DNA from: Lithospermum erythrorhizon
Taxonomy: Eukaryota > Streptophyta > Magnoliopsida > Boraginales > Boraginaceae
Assembly: GCA_019722365.1 (NCBI GenBank)
Contig: JADFUC010000712.1
Location: 26,131 to 90,130, forward strand
Reading direction: 5' to 3'
DNA: 64,000 bases
Shown here: one piece after another, positions 46,701-58,665 of the stretch
Layout: each line of letters starts with the position of its first letter
Position numbering within the stretch: the first letter of the stretch is position 1
Program-made: the position numbers and the translations under genes
The notes under the pieces: generated by a model
The model's input: the letters and a program-made list of their open reading frames with translations, nothing else
Told to the model about the DNA's origin: nothing
The model's database searches: none

Positions 46701-47245
46701 TAATTTCTTCCCTACTTTTTGAGAATATAAAAATTATTCTAAAGAAAAATGGTAAGTTAACTTTTTCTAATTGTTCCTCTGTTTACTCCTTCATTCAAAA
46801 ACTAAAATATTTTAAAAATAATGAAATTGCCAAACTCGAGTATAGGTAATTATCAAATCGAATACATAATATACAAATACACTAATATACAAACTTCCCT
46901 TAAGTTTCTTCTGAGAATAACCCTTACTCTCATATAGTAATACTGGAAAATAATCTAAGAATACAATTAGACTTGTTATTAACTTGTGAATAGGTGTTTT
47001 GACATAAAGAACAATTAGCATGAATTCTTGTGGCGATACTAATACTAAGTTTTATCACTCTTACGTACAAAATAGAATATGCCCCAACAACATTCTTGGC
47101 GTCATTGACACAATGATAATCTTATAGCTAAACATATTGATCTTCTAAACATTGTAAAATTTCTTTTTACCCGATTATATAAATCCTCAGCGCCTCAGCT
47201 TTTAGCTTCTGATACACCTAATGACAATCTCTCTCAGTAATATTA

Positions 47246-48299
47246 GGCTAAATTTCATCTAGGAACCCGAACTATTGAAATCATTTAAAATAATACGTAA
47301 ACCTTTCAACATTTAAAATAGACACACAGGTTGCATTTTGATACACGAACTTTCGAAAATTGACATTTGAAATTTTAGGACATAATTAGTTTTGACAAGA
47401 TAATTTTGTCAAATAACTTTCAATCATCTCACCCACTAATCTTATTAATGCCTCATTTCTAACTTCATGCCTTTATTAAATATGTTTTACTTTGAGTTAA
47501 AGGTAAATGCAAAACAACCTAATCATGCCAATCCACTTTTGCCCAACCCCTTTTCCCCGATTAAACTAATGCATTTTGCAAAACCATCAAGTAACCAAGG
47601 AGATTTAGCGTTATTTGATACTCCCAGAAAATAGAGGGGTTAAGGGGTGTTTTTTTTGGAATGTAGGCGGTGCCTCGATATGATGTGCCTTTGAAAGCTT
47701 CAATTATCTGTGACCACTCTGACCCCATCTTTCAAGATTCAATTCAATTTCTCCACAAGTTACCCAACTTCTGCTACCTAATATAACAATTAATGAAATA
47801 AAAGAGGTAGCAAAAGAGTTTCGATAAACTCGATTCTAAAGTTCATTAATGCAACGACTCTTTAAAGTTGATGAAGTCTTATTTTCCTATTTTCTTAGAT
47901 ATTTTGTTTGGAATACAATTTCATATTGTTGGGCAACGTTGTGTTAATGGTAAATCAACGTCTTTATTGAGAGAGAGGTTGGGCCTTGGGGGTGAGGTGG
48001 GCTAGGAAAGGTAGATGAGGTTGTTTTTGAAATTCATTTTGGGTCACAAGTAAAACATATTTAATAGGGGTGGAGTGGGTTAGAAATGAGGTATGATCCA
48101 GGTGAGTAAAATAGGTAGAGTGAGTTTAAGCCAAAAATTATTTGACATAATTAACCTTATCAAAATTGATTATACAAAACCGGGTTCCACGTTTTGAAAT
48201 TCATGTCAAAATGTACCCAATTGAATCTTTGAAAGGTTGAAAGGTTTAGATGTCTATTTGAAATGATTTGATAGTTCGGTGCACAGATGAAGTTAAAGG
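47246..48299. mobile_element. TIR element (about 1.05 kb) with 300-bp inverted repeats
   Basis: The left arm (about 47246-47575) and right arm (about 47965-48299) are inverted copies. For example AACCTTTCAACATTTAAAAT, CCCGAACTATTGAAATCATT and CCTCATTTCTAAC...CCTATTAAATATGTTTTACTT have complements on the right (CTTTGAAAGGTTGAAAGGTT, AAATGATTTGATAGTTCGG, AGTAAAACATATTTAATAGG). No transposase is present. It lies between the endonuclease and RT of the LINE and so inserted there. Long arms and possible 9-bp flanks (GTAATATTA / TAAATACTA, 6 of 9 matching) suggest a non-autonomous Mutator-like or foldback element. Confidence 0.82.
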
Positions 48300-48920
48300 A
48301 TAAATACTAATCAACTATCCTTAAAGAAATCTTTAGAATTAAACTGACCATTTAATGCCTCGAAAGTTTGACTTAGCTCTTTTTGAATGCACCCGTGGCG
48401 TTCCGCTTGGTCGAGATGGAATACAAGCAATGTTTTGCAGGCTTCGTTGGAACGCTTTTAAAATTCATAAACACCGCTCTTGATTTTTTAAATCATGGAA
48501 AAATTCCTTAAAAGAAATTAACAATACTTTTTATCACACTAATACAAAAAAGTCTAATTATTTACACATAAGCGATTTTAGATCTATTAGTCTATACGAT
48601 GTCATTTATAAAATTGCCTAAAAAATCATAGTTAACAAATTTAAACCCTCTTACAGCTATTTATTTCCAAATTTCCAAAATGGATTAAGTACATAACGTT
48701 CAATCCATAATAACATAATTTTGGCCAATGAATTAATTAACTCGTTAGAACTTCAAAGTCAACAAAAGAATGGCCTACATTATGATTAAATTAGATATGA
48801 AATGAGAACTTTTGACAAAATTTCTTAATCTTCAAATTATCACTTTAAATAAATTTAATTTTCATGATCACAGTTAATATAATCCGCAGCGCTCATACAT
48901 TGAAAAATACAACTTTTTAT
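48300..48920 (+). pseudogene. LINE reverse transcriptase, N-terminal half, broken
   Basis: Plus-strand text reads PLGRDGIQAMFCRL (48402-48443), then EINNTFYHTNTKKSN (48518-48562), HISDFRSISLYDVIYKIA (48568-48620), QNGLS and SIHNNIILANELINS (48676-48745), and FDKIS near 48809. These match the order of conserved LINE RT blocks ('PGPDGF', 'LIPK', 'DFRPISL.N..YKI..K', 'Q.GF..GR.I.DNI', 'D..KAFD'). The frame is maintained over long stretches with scattered stops, unlike the LTR elements. The FADD-containing half is missing. Confidence 0.9.
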
Positions 48921-49251
48921 TTACATAAACAAATCTGATAGTCAGATAAATGTATATAATCAAATTACAATATAAAATACATATATATATGTGTGTGTGT
49001 ATTTCAGCGTGTGTGTATAATTCAGTACTTACAACGCTTGACGGAATTACTTAAGCTATTCTCTTACGAAGCCTCGTTTAGTTCACTTGGCTTTAGCGCC
49101 CTGAGTAGATACCTCGATTATTAGTCAGCGCGAGGAAGCGGTTGACATGCGATTGGAGCTGCTGGAATCTGAGATAAATTGGAGAGCAGAATTAAGTCAA
49201 AAGCTTATTCAATTAGCTATGGAAGAGGGGAGGGAGGCAGGGGGAGAAAAA
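48921..49251 (+). other. Post-LINE spacer with an open 56-codon frame
   Basis: Includes short TA and GT runs (48980-49015). From 49105 to 49275 one plus frame is open (ATG at 49147) and reads MRLELLESEINWRAELSQKL, then IQLAMEEGREAGGEK. It is hydrophilic and coil-like. I do not recognise it. It overlaps the purine tract and LTR start at 49221-49254, so it may be an old exon cut by the LTR or chance. Confidence 0.3.
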
Positions 49252-51790
49252 TGTGATAACTTGGATTCGTACTAATATTCTTTGTAATATGCAGTTGGAT
49301 TATTTTGAGAGAAATAAAAAAAATTCAGTTGAATAGTGAAAATACATGATTGGTTGTTAGTACATTTCGGTGTTAGAATTTTAAAGTTGTAGTCGAATGG
49401 TAATGATATTAGTTGGGTGGTAATATAATTTGAGGATAGGAATGTTAATGTTTGGAAGTTGGTTGTCGAGATAAGTTAAAGCGAAAGGAGGTATCGGAAT
49501 GAATTAAAGCGATCGGGGTTTTAGGCACATAAAACTGTGGGCCAACCCGTTAACCCGTAAACCAACCCAGGGACCATTTAAAATGAAGACCAAATCTCCT
49601 TTACTCTTATTTCCTCGCGGCCGACGGTTGTCTCCCCCCGATTTTTTCTTCAATTTCTCTTCATCTTGCGAACTTTGGACACAAAATTTCTTGGAGAGTT
49701 TCTCTAAATGCCATCCCTCTTGATTCAAAGTGAGAAAGGTTGAAACTTTTAGTATTTTGTGAGTTTCGGTTGAGTTGACTTTTTGTATTTTGAATTTTAT
49801 TGCTATAATCGATTCTTGGGCTTTAAATTAGTTGTTCTTGAGTTGAAGTTAAGCTTTTGGATGAGTAATTTGTGGTGTTTTAGGGACGTTGACTTTTTGG
49901 AGATTTAGTTGACTTGGTGGTTATTATATAATTATTATCTATGCTTAGATTATAGTATAGGAGATGATAATAATCGATTTTTTGGGGTAGAAAGTGTAGA
50001 GTATAGTTGATTTGACTTTTGAGTTGACTTTGGGTTGACTTTTTCTAAAATGTTGTTGAGAGTATAAATATGTTATTGGACCTTTATTATGATTGTTTTG
50101 AGGTGGAAATTATGATTTATAAGTTGTTGGAGGAATATATGTTGAAATTAGTTTATTAGATTTTGAGTAGTAAACGGGCTTTGGGATTTGAGGTTGTTAG
50201 AAATGGGTTTGATTAGTTGGAAAAGTTGATATATTGGGTTGATTGAAATTGGTTGAAAATGTTAGTATTTTTGGTTAAGGTGTTGTGGGTGTGGGATTTA
50301 ATTAAAGGATAGTTGGAAATTAAGTCATTTAATAGTCTTTGAACATAATTAGCAATCCATTATTTAAGTTGTTAATTTGTAACTAAAATGGGTTGAAAAG
50401 TCGAAATTTAATTAAGATAAGGGTTAAAATTGTTGCGAGTAGTAATTGTAATTTCAGGTGTTTTGATTAGACACGGGCATTAGGAAAAGACACTTAGATC
50501 GATTAGGCAGAGGCGTTTCTTGTGCTAACGAGAGGTGGTACTTATCTCGCAGTTACTACTTTACGTGCTTACTTTAAATTGTGTGAACATGTCATTTGTG
50601 GTATGATTATGTGAGAATGGTATACATGTAATTGTTGTATGATTATGTGTGATTCGTTTATTGTGAGCCATGTTATGATTATGCGATTGGCATTTACGTA
50701 GGCGTTGAAGATTTGCTTGAGGTAAGTAATGGCTTGAACTCCCGACTTATGTTCTTGTGTTACGTGGCATCGGCATTTCGGCGTCGTGGCGCTATCGTAT
50801 TGTATTCGTGGCCTTGTCGTGACATGTATTCATGTGGCCTTGTCGGTAGTGATTGATTATGATTGTGAGATGTTTAGCGTATTGGCGATATTGTTTGAGA
50901 GTAAAGTAGTTGGTTATTGAGGGTGTTGGTTGGAGTTATGCGTGACTTTGAGGTGACTTGAGTATCGGGGGGGTATGACCACAGTTGGGATGATTAGGGG
51001 TTAGGTGACTCTCACTTGTACCGGGATATGTGGCCTTATACTCACAAATTATAAGGCGGTATGACTCTTTTGATCCCTTTCTTTATTAATGCGTTGTGGA
51101 TTGTGGCCCTTACTTGGAGTGTATAAGATGCGGTTTGACCTTATCTTCGGTATAAGGCGGTATAGTCTTTATGATCCTTTCTTTGTGTGCATTGTCGGTG
51201 TGCCTGCCCAGATGTATAAGTCTTTGTTTGGTCTTATACTTGATTATAAGGCGGTATGAGTCTTTATGATCAAGCAACATGTGCGTTGCCGGTGTGGCCT
51301 TATACTTGGTGTATAAGTGCGGTTTGGCCTTATCTTCGGTATAAGGCGGTATGACTCTCTATGATCACTTTCTTTGTGTGCATTGTCGGGTGTGGCCTTA
51401 TACTACGGTATAAGTGCGGTTTGGCCTTATACTTAAGGCATAAAGAGCGTGTTTATTAGCGATTGGTCCGTTCCTACAACGGGTGGGCCAGTTAGTATGC
51501 GCGTTAGAGTTGTTATAGTTGTGGAGATATGAGAGAGATAGATGGTTTGACTGACTAGAGTTATAATTAGTTGTTGAGTCTGTGATTTTATTTTTTGTGA
51601 TGGTGTGCCTTATTGAGACTTTATATTATATCTTGACATGTTGTTTTAAATTTCTATGGTGTTGTATGATACGTTTTATGACTCGTTTATTGGTTATGGA
51701 TATTGTCTTTGGTTATACTAGATGTTGCCTTGATGAAATTATGTCGAATTAGGTTCGGTTGATTATTGATAATATTACCAGATTTTCTTG
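49221..51790 (+). repeat. Gypsy-type LTR (related to gypsy 2) with an upstream purine tract
   Basis: From about 49252 the sequence follows the LTR of gypsy element 2: for example TTCTTGGGCTTTAAATTAGT (49815), GACGTTGACTTTTTGG (49886) and GATTATAGTATAGGAGATGA (49949) have close copies at 27698, 27771 and 27846. Similarity fades after about 50500, where a different tandem array is found. A purine run (49221-49251) directly before TGATAAC looks like a polypurine tract, so this is a 3' LTR of a lost element or a solo LTR. The right end is not defined. Confidence 0.78.
51025..51445. repeat. 97-bp tandem repeat inside the LTR, about 4.5 copies
   Basis: The marker ATAAGGCGGT occurs at 51051, 51152, 51245 and 51341, with a fifth decayed copy near 51438, giving spacings of 101, 93, 96 and about 97 bp. 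Units contain GTGTGGCCTTATACTTGGTG and CTTTATGATC words. Within units CCTTAT and ATAAGG are complementary, so each can fold. Confidence 0.88.
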
Positions 51791-52199
51791 TGGATCTAGG
51801 TTGGTATTAATCATTATACATCCTTTAAGGTTAAAAGTTGAGTTGGTTAATGGTTGAGATAACTTTGAATGAGAGACATTAGGATAAAGAGTATAAGCCC
51901 AAGCGTTAACGCTAACTTATAGATGATGTTGATGATATTTTTATATATAGTGGGAAGTTAGTTCAAACATGTTAGTATATAAGTTATGATCTAGCCACTA
52001 CGTTGATGCCGTTAGGGGTGAATAAGTTAGTAGACTAAATGAAGAATTTGGTGAGATAATTAAAATTACTTAAGTTATCTTGATTAAGATATCGTTTAAC
52101 CGGTTGTATTAAGATAATAGCTTGATTTGGAAGTTCTTATGATAAACATTAGATGTCATAGGAGGTGTGATTATAATTAGTAGGACTTGCCGGCATCGG
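51791..52199. other. LTR tail or spacer, no gene seen
   Basis: Unassigned sequence between the gypsy-type LTR and the first copia-type LTR copy. No reading frame of note. Confidence 0.4.
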
Positions 52200-52693
52200 C
52201 GTTAGGGTTCTGATGAACTGCCCCAGGGTCGTCGTGTCTAATATATTAATGCGATAGTCGGTTAATATTGTTTAATATATTACTCTTGTCAATCCGTGCA
52301 GAAGGTCACACAAAATTAGTAAACCCGAAACTAAATAATAAATGTATTATTAAACTTCAGTATAAAGTAAACGAAGGAACATTCGGGACATCGAATTTGT
52401 TTGTGGAGACAAATGAACGAAGGAGACGAGTTAGAACACACCCTGCCCGTTGGGCATGCGGATCGAGGAGAAATAGGAGGAGGTTCCGGAACCTTTCCTC
52501 CTATTTTATGAGGATTATCTTTAAGAGTTTCCAAAATGTTCTACCACCTCCTTTAAGGATAGACGTGCGGAATATTCTATACCATATAAAGGATACTTAG
52601 TTAATGTGTAAAAGGTTAATGCTCGCTTTATTTGCAAGAAATGAAAACACTTTTTTTCTCCACCATCCCAAAGTCCACAGGCCCAGTGTCTGA
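52200..52693 (+). repeat. Copia-type LTR copy A
   Basis: It shares with copies B and C the run AACTAAATAATAAATGTATT and following AAACTTCAGTATAAA, then TTTTATGAGGATTATCTTTA, and a CATATAAAGGATACTTAG promoter region. It stops where copy B begins, 439 bp after the matching point, so the two are arranged head to tail. Confidence 0.8.
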
Positions 52694-53240
52694 TAGTGAG
52701 TTAATATTGTTTAATATATTACTCTTGTCGATCACGTCTAGAGGTCACACACAAGCTTGATGCTTAGAAACTAAATAATAAATGTATTTTTAAACTTCAG
52801 TATAAAGTGAAGCAAGAAGGAACATTCGGAAATCAATTCAGTGGCAAGGGACCGCGTGAACCAGAAGGAGGACAAGGTTCCCGGAACGCTTCCCACAGCC
52901 ATTTAGACACGTGGATCGAAGGAGAAATAGTAGGAGGTTACGGAACCTTCTCTCATATTTTATGAGGATTATCTTTAAGAGTTTCCAAAATGTTCTACCA
53001 CCTCCTTTAAGGATAGACATTCCGGAATATTCTAACACCTCTATATAAAGGATACTTAATGTGTAAAAGGGTTAATGCTTTCGCTTTTGTTTAACGAGAA
53101 ATAGAAAACTTTTTTTCTCCCTCGCCCCGAGAATGCGAACCCCACCCCGGAAGAGAATTGTTTCTCTTCCGCGCATATTCTAGTTTGCTTTAATCATTTC
53201 TAGTAAAATGGGCCGGAAGGGTTTGTCTATATAAAGGAGG
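52694..53240 (+). repeat. Copia-type LTR copy B
   Basis: Begins GTTAATATTGTTTAATATAT at 52700 and runs through TATATAAAGGATACTT (53042) to about 53213-53240, as far as copy C extends. Its first 200 bp (relative to copy C) are missing, probably lost in the junction with copy A. Confidence 0.8.
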
Positions 53241-54563
53241 CTGTTTCGCGTGTTTGAATTGTTTAAATATGTTTAAATCTACATGGATGAATTATGTTAA
53301 TAAAGTAATTAAACTAATTAAAACTTAATTATTTTTTAAATCTATCAGCCGTGAAAATTTTTCAAAATAATATTCTTGATTTTTAATAATTTTCGGGATT
53401 TTTTGAATTGCGTTTTATGTCAATTTATTAAATCGAAATGGTAAAACCATCGACTCTTCTCAGAATCGTATAGGGTGAAAAGGGGTCATTTCTTCGTATG
53501 CGTCGACCACAGCGGCGTGTGATGGCGTCGACCCTAGGGTTAGCGTCGATTAATTAGCGATACAGTCAAGTCAAGCGAGTCGACTCGTTGGCTCGGATCC
53601 AACTCCCGGAGTTTGACTGGCTTCGACAGATTGACTTAGGTCGGACCCCAGGCCGAATTGGCCAGGACTGTCACGGTGTGGCATTAGCGGTGCACGTGGA
53701 TGACTGCAATAGTACCAAAGTGGGCTGCCGCGTCACCCAACTACCACGTCGGTGATGGCGATTTGTCGCGTCGTGCGTCGGCGTAGGCGTGGGGCAACCT
53801 GTGGTCGCGTGAGGTCGACACGTTGAATCCGTTTTTGAGCGTGTGGGCCTAGCGTCAGAACCATGTTCTAGCGAGCTCGTTCTGGCGTTTGGGCCATGGT
53901 GTGATCCATTTGGGCACTTGGTGGTAGCGTGGCTTCTTGGTCCCAAGCTTGTTTTAAATGGAATTGATTAAGGTTTTAGTTTGATCAATTTGAATTTTTG
54001 ATGGATTTTTGCCTAGGTTGATTTATTGGACATCGATTGAATTAGATTGAATTAATTTAATTTCTTGGTGAAAATTATTTTAATGACTTATATTATTCAC
54101 ATTGTAATTGGATTCACAATTAAGATTAGATTAAATATTAATTGTTTTAACAGATTAATTAAAATTTAATAAATATAGTTTGATTAATTCTAATTTAGAT
54201 TAGATTTAATAATAGAATTTCGAATTAGAGTTAATTAGAATTGAGACCTATGATTATCAGATAATTAGAGTTTCAAATTATGACATAATTTTGAAATTAA
54301 TCATCATAAGTGTAAAATGAGTGATGTTAGAACTACTTGTTATTATTTAATATTAGATATTAAATGAACACTATAATTAGATTATTAGTGACTTTACACT
54401 TAGACAATTAAATGGTTTATTTGATGATTATTCTTGACATGCAATGTGTGTGCCTACTTTACGCTTCATCCATGCTATGTATGTTTAGTTTAATATTTGA
54501 TTATCTATCATGCATAATATATTATGCTATATATATGATGGATGATATGGACTTTATGATATA

Positions 54564-54634
<71 letters not shown>

Positions 54635-55049
54635 ATATATATATATGGCCTATAGATATTTATTTGAGGTACTAGTTTTGTATTTTAGAAATACATTAAA
54701 ACTTGGAATAATTAATCATAATTAGTTATAATTAATTTTTAGATATTGATCCACCTTAAGGGATAGGCCAATGGAAAAAATTATTTACGAAACTAAATTT
54801 AGTTTAGAAATATTTCCCACTAGCTATTATATCCACGATTTTCATTGCGTGTTATATTTTTTTTTTATGACTTATGAGTGTATTCTTTTAGAGCTTGTTT
54901 AGTTGATGCACTTGACATAGTCATTAATAATCAAACAAAATATAACAAATTCCATATAATAAACAAGCGGTTAATGTCATACCAAAATATAAAGTCGGGA
55001 TAAAGACCCTTATGTGCATGAATCTGCTAGTATGGCGGGCGTGTTAATT
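53241..55049. other. GC-rich block and AT-rich tract, probable retroelement leader
   Basis: 53440-53950 is rich in GCGTCG/CGTCGAC words, unlike its surroundings. 53950-55049 is strongly AT-rich and contains a (TA)n. The frame 53671-53946 (minus, Thr/His/Pro-rich) results from the composition. By position it may be the leader of the minus-strand copia element whose LTR is at 55050-56013. Confidence 0.4.
54571..54648. repeat. (TA)n microsatellite
   Basis: About 78 bp of TA with one C interruption (ATCTATAT), the longest TA array in the window. Confidence 0.95.
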
Positions 55050-56013
55050 GGGATACCTCACCAGAATCTAGTAATTCATTAGAGTGATAAACACCAATTC
55101 ATACATCCCGGATCCTCGAAAGATGTATATTAATCTAAAACGCAAAAATATAAATGTATGAATACAAGAGTGCTTACATTGCAACGGAAGATGAATGAAC
55201 CCAAAACAATCAGCGCCCAGCGTGAATGCCGCAAAGTCCTCTTTATTGACACGAAATGATGTCCTACAGATTGCGCTTTGCAAGGAAATGAGCCAAGTAC
55301 TTGAACTATTGTTTGAAGATGAATAAAATTGGAAAGACAAACTCTTCGATTCTTTGGAGAAGGCGGCTTTGAATGGAGAGCGAGGATTTTTTCATGAACC
55401 ACTTTTAATCTCTTTTAAAATACCGTATGCTAATTTCCACCCGTTAAAGAACTTCGTTAAAGTCGGTTTAACTAAGTTAACTTAATTGGGCATTTGTGAC
55501 TAATCCAAATAATGAGTCACTAGTGAGTTGTTCAATTTTAATTTAACTTAACAAATTGATTAAAATCTTAGCAATTATTTTATCGAATAAACTTATCGAG
55601 TTATTCATCAGATTTCAATTGCTTAATTGATTACACTTGCAAGTTTAACCATTAATTAACTATGATATATATTTTAACAAATATGAATATTGAGAATACA
55701 TCTGATATACAAGTCAGACAATTTCATTCATGAAATATTATTGAATATCGTTATGTGTATGACCTTGAGCTCGGATAATAGTAAGTTGTATAATAATTGA
55801 CCAATTACTATTATTATAGCGATTAATAGTAAGATCTAGCAATCGCTCCATGGCCTTAAATTATCATGAGAGCAGCGCTGGTAATATACAATTACTAAGG
55901 TGAACTTCTTAAGTTACGGTAATCTCATTTAACGAACCGGTAAATGAATTGATACGGAATTAGCAGCGGGCATAATAAAGGGATCAATTCTCATTGATTT
56001 TATGATACCATCT
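55050..56013 (-). repeat. Antisense copia LTR related to the nested copia LTR
   Basis: The minus strand from 56013 downward follows 34295 onward: TCAATTCATTTACCGGTTCG, TTAGTAATTGTATATTA, CTCATGATAATTTA and TAATAATAGTAATTG all occur in the same order as at 34358-34520. The first 300 bp are similar, the later part is diverged, and the lower boundary is uncertain. Confidence 0.75.
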
Positions 56014-56319
56014 GATGAATGTGTAAGGTGTTCGTTCCCCAGAACTTGAACTTGCTATTCATTAAATTGAGTTCAGAGTATATTTGAGTGCAATTTTTAC
56101 GGTGATTTCGATGTAAGGCGTGGGCCAGTTGACATAGAGATTGTCAATACAGTCTAGATGAACTTTTGGCAATTCCAAGATTATGATGAGTCGTAATTAT
56201 TGTGATAGTACACTTAACATTTCTTAACTTTTCGAATGTGATGCCGTCTTTGCCCGTCCGGTTTATGTTATAACGAGTTCTTGGTATACTTTATTGTGTT
56301 TTAGTGAGTTAAATAACGA

Positions 56320-58665
56320 CCCGCCTCGAGTCGGCATACGAGTTAGATCATTAACAGCTTTGTATACCCAGAAGTCACCGTGATGGATACAACAAAAAAA
56401 AAAAAATATGACTCTTGGGCATTTATCAAAATAACTCTACATTCCGTCCATTGGTGTTCAATGACGCATCCAACAAAACCAGACAGCATGTGCAATCCCA
56501 AGATACAACATAGGAAAAGTATGACAACCCAACCCGTCGATATAATACAACACACGGTCTAAAAATATATACAATTCGACAACAAAAGGAAATGGCTGAT
56601 GAGGCTTATAATACGCTTTTCGCCCTATGATCTCGCGCGGCTCGGCCAAAAGCAGAGATCACCATCCACCTGGCGGTAAGCTCCTGAGAGACCCTAGTGA
56701 GCCCGCCCAGCAGAAATAGAATTAAATTAATGGTGAGTGAATACAAATACAAATTGATTCCGTCGCGTATATTCGTATATATATATATAAATATAACATA
56801 TGCACGTACATTAATCGGGTTACTTAATAAATAAGCGTCACATTATCCGTAGATTTCTCTTATACAATGTTACATGTTATACACATGAGATTATATTTAT
56901 AACTGTACATATTGTTGAAACAATCTCGGCACCTGAGTCGTGAGTGAGGAATGCACTTCACGGATAATACACATATGAGGAATCCGCTCCAAATAGCGCA
57001 CATATAAGAATCGCCTCCAAATAATACACATATGAGAATCACTCAGAATAATGTCGGATGAGGCCTCACTCCATCCCCTTGACCAGTACGCCCGCCAATC
57101 AGCCGTATCGCTGAGCCTCGAATCCGCGCGGGGCTACCCACATGATATCTTTTGCTGAAACCTCCGGTCGAGTCGCGCGTCCATGAATAACACGTAAAGC
57201 AATCAAGCACATGCGCGACCCGCAGCGCGCGCAGCGTACGCATCCGGCGCGCGACCTGCTGACCCGCCGCGCGATTTCGCCCAGCATAGATTATATCGAA
57301 ACTTATCTCGTAATGTAGCTCATAATCTCCAATTATGTCATAACATCTTAGTAATGTAAGTTATCCTCGTAATGTCGTCGAATCTCGGTTATTTCGCTAA
57401 CATGCGTCATAAATCACAATTTCCACAATGTCGATCCTTAGTCACCTTGATACACATTACGAGAATAGTCTCGAACAACACATGAAAATATATAACATGA
57501 TATATATATATATATATGAAAGGTCCCATTCATGAGATTTGTACTCACCTCGAGCCCCAAAGTAGTAATGATGGCTACATGCGGTCCTCGTGCTGAATCC
57601 GAGGCTGACTCTATTCAAAGAAATTATACATTATAACACGTTCATGAGAATAACTTCATAATATCTATATAACCCGAGTGTTATACCCACATCTCGCTGA
57701 TCCAAATTTACAACTCTTAGCGATCGTCCTATTCCCGAGATTGATATACACTTCTAACGTTCAACGTACTATAATCAATCGCCAACTTAAGTAAAATCTC
57801 AATGTTGTCATCGCTTGTACTGACAATAACATCTTAAGCACACTACAATGATCGGTGTCGATTGACAACTAATTAATCCATTAAATACAACCTCGATTCA
57901 AGCACTAATTACCATACAGACTTTCTAAACTTTCTCATTGATCTACTACTATCCATTATCAACCAATAATTCTATACCCCGAATCAACTATATTAAAGTC
58001 CTGCAACCTCGTATTACCATTTTAAAAGTCAATTTAAGAAAAGTCAATAAAAGTCAACACTCTGACTTACACAGCTACAGCTTGATAACTTCTCAAAGTC
58101 ACCTCTAATCCCTAAACTAAACTTAGATAACATTTATATACCATAATAAAGTCAAGATCTAAAAGTCAACACAAAAGTCAAACTATATAGAAAGTCAACT
58201 CAAGCTTTAAATGATGAGATTTGAAGATTAAAACTCATACCTTTGATAACCTTAAGATGGGGAACAAGATTTGAGGGTGGAATTCAACAAGTTTTACCAA
58301 GAAAATGGAAGAAAAATCAATTGTTTGAGACTAAGGGGGGTTCGGCCATTCCCTTGAGGAAGAAGAAGAAAGAAGTTTTTTGTGATAAGCTCAAAAGATG
58401 ATAAGTATAAGTATTAGTGGAGGTAGGTGGGAAGTGGGGCCCTTAAGTGGAGTTTGGTTTAAGATTTGGTTCGCCAATTTACGACTTACCACAACCGGTT
58501 TCTGCGCTAATTGACAGAAACCACATTAAATTTTATTCTCAAAATATATTGTCATTTCGACCCGTATTATCATTACTCCATTAAATTTTTTAACTTAACA
58601 TAAAATCACTCGGCCGGGCAACTTCATTTAACTTAACTTATGCAGACGGGTTATTCGATAAACAC
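56320..58665 (-). repeat. Gypsy-type LTR, minus strand (solo or truncated)
   Basis: It contains antisense GTTGACTTT blocks (58020-58205: AAAGTCAACT repeats), an AAGAAAATGGAAGAAAAATCAA stretch (58301-58322) like 2615-2640 and 10070-10090 in gypsy element 1, and ends GACGGGTTATTCGATAAA (58647-58664), like the ends of that element's LTRs. So it is a third relative of the same lineage in the same orientation as element 1. The left boundary is approximate. The primer-binding site is not seen. Confidence 0.7.
56960..57047. repeat. 33-bp tandem repeat inside the minus-strand LTR, three copies
   Basis: ATAATACACATATGAGGAAT, ATAGCGCACATATAAGAATC and ATAATACACATATGAGAATC recur at about 33-36 bp spacing, with CTCCAA linkers. 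Confidence 0.75.

Larger units (their letters stand above)
26510..48920 (+). mobile_element. LINE retrotransposon split by two insertions
   Basis: Three plus-strand pieces, 26510-27215, 45446-47245 and 48300-48920, carry in order an ORF1-type DUF4283/zinc-knuckle domain, an endonuclease and a reverse transcriptase, the order of plant L1-type LINEs. The first gap is filled exactly by gypsy element 2, the second by a TIR element. Every frame is broken by stops. The 3' end is lost: the RT stops being readable before its YADD motif, around 48850-48920, and no poly-A tail is seen. It is the oldest element in this nest. Confidence 0.85.

Noticed and set aside
53671..53946. 91-codon Thr/His/Pro-rich minus frame
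   Set aside because: Low-complexity product of the GC-rich block, with no start context or homology that I recognise.
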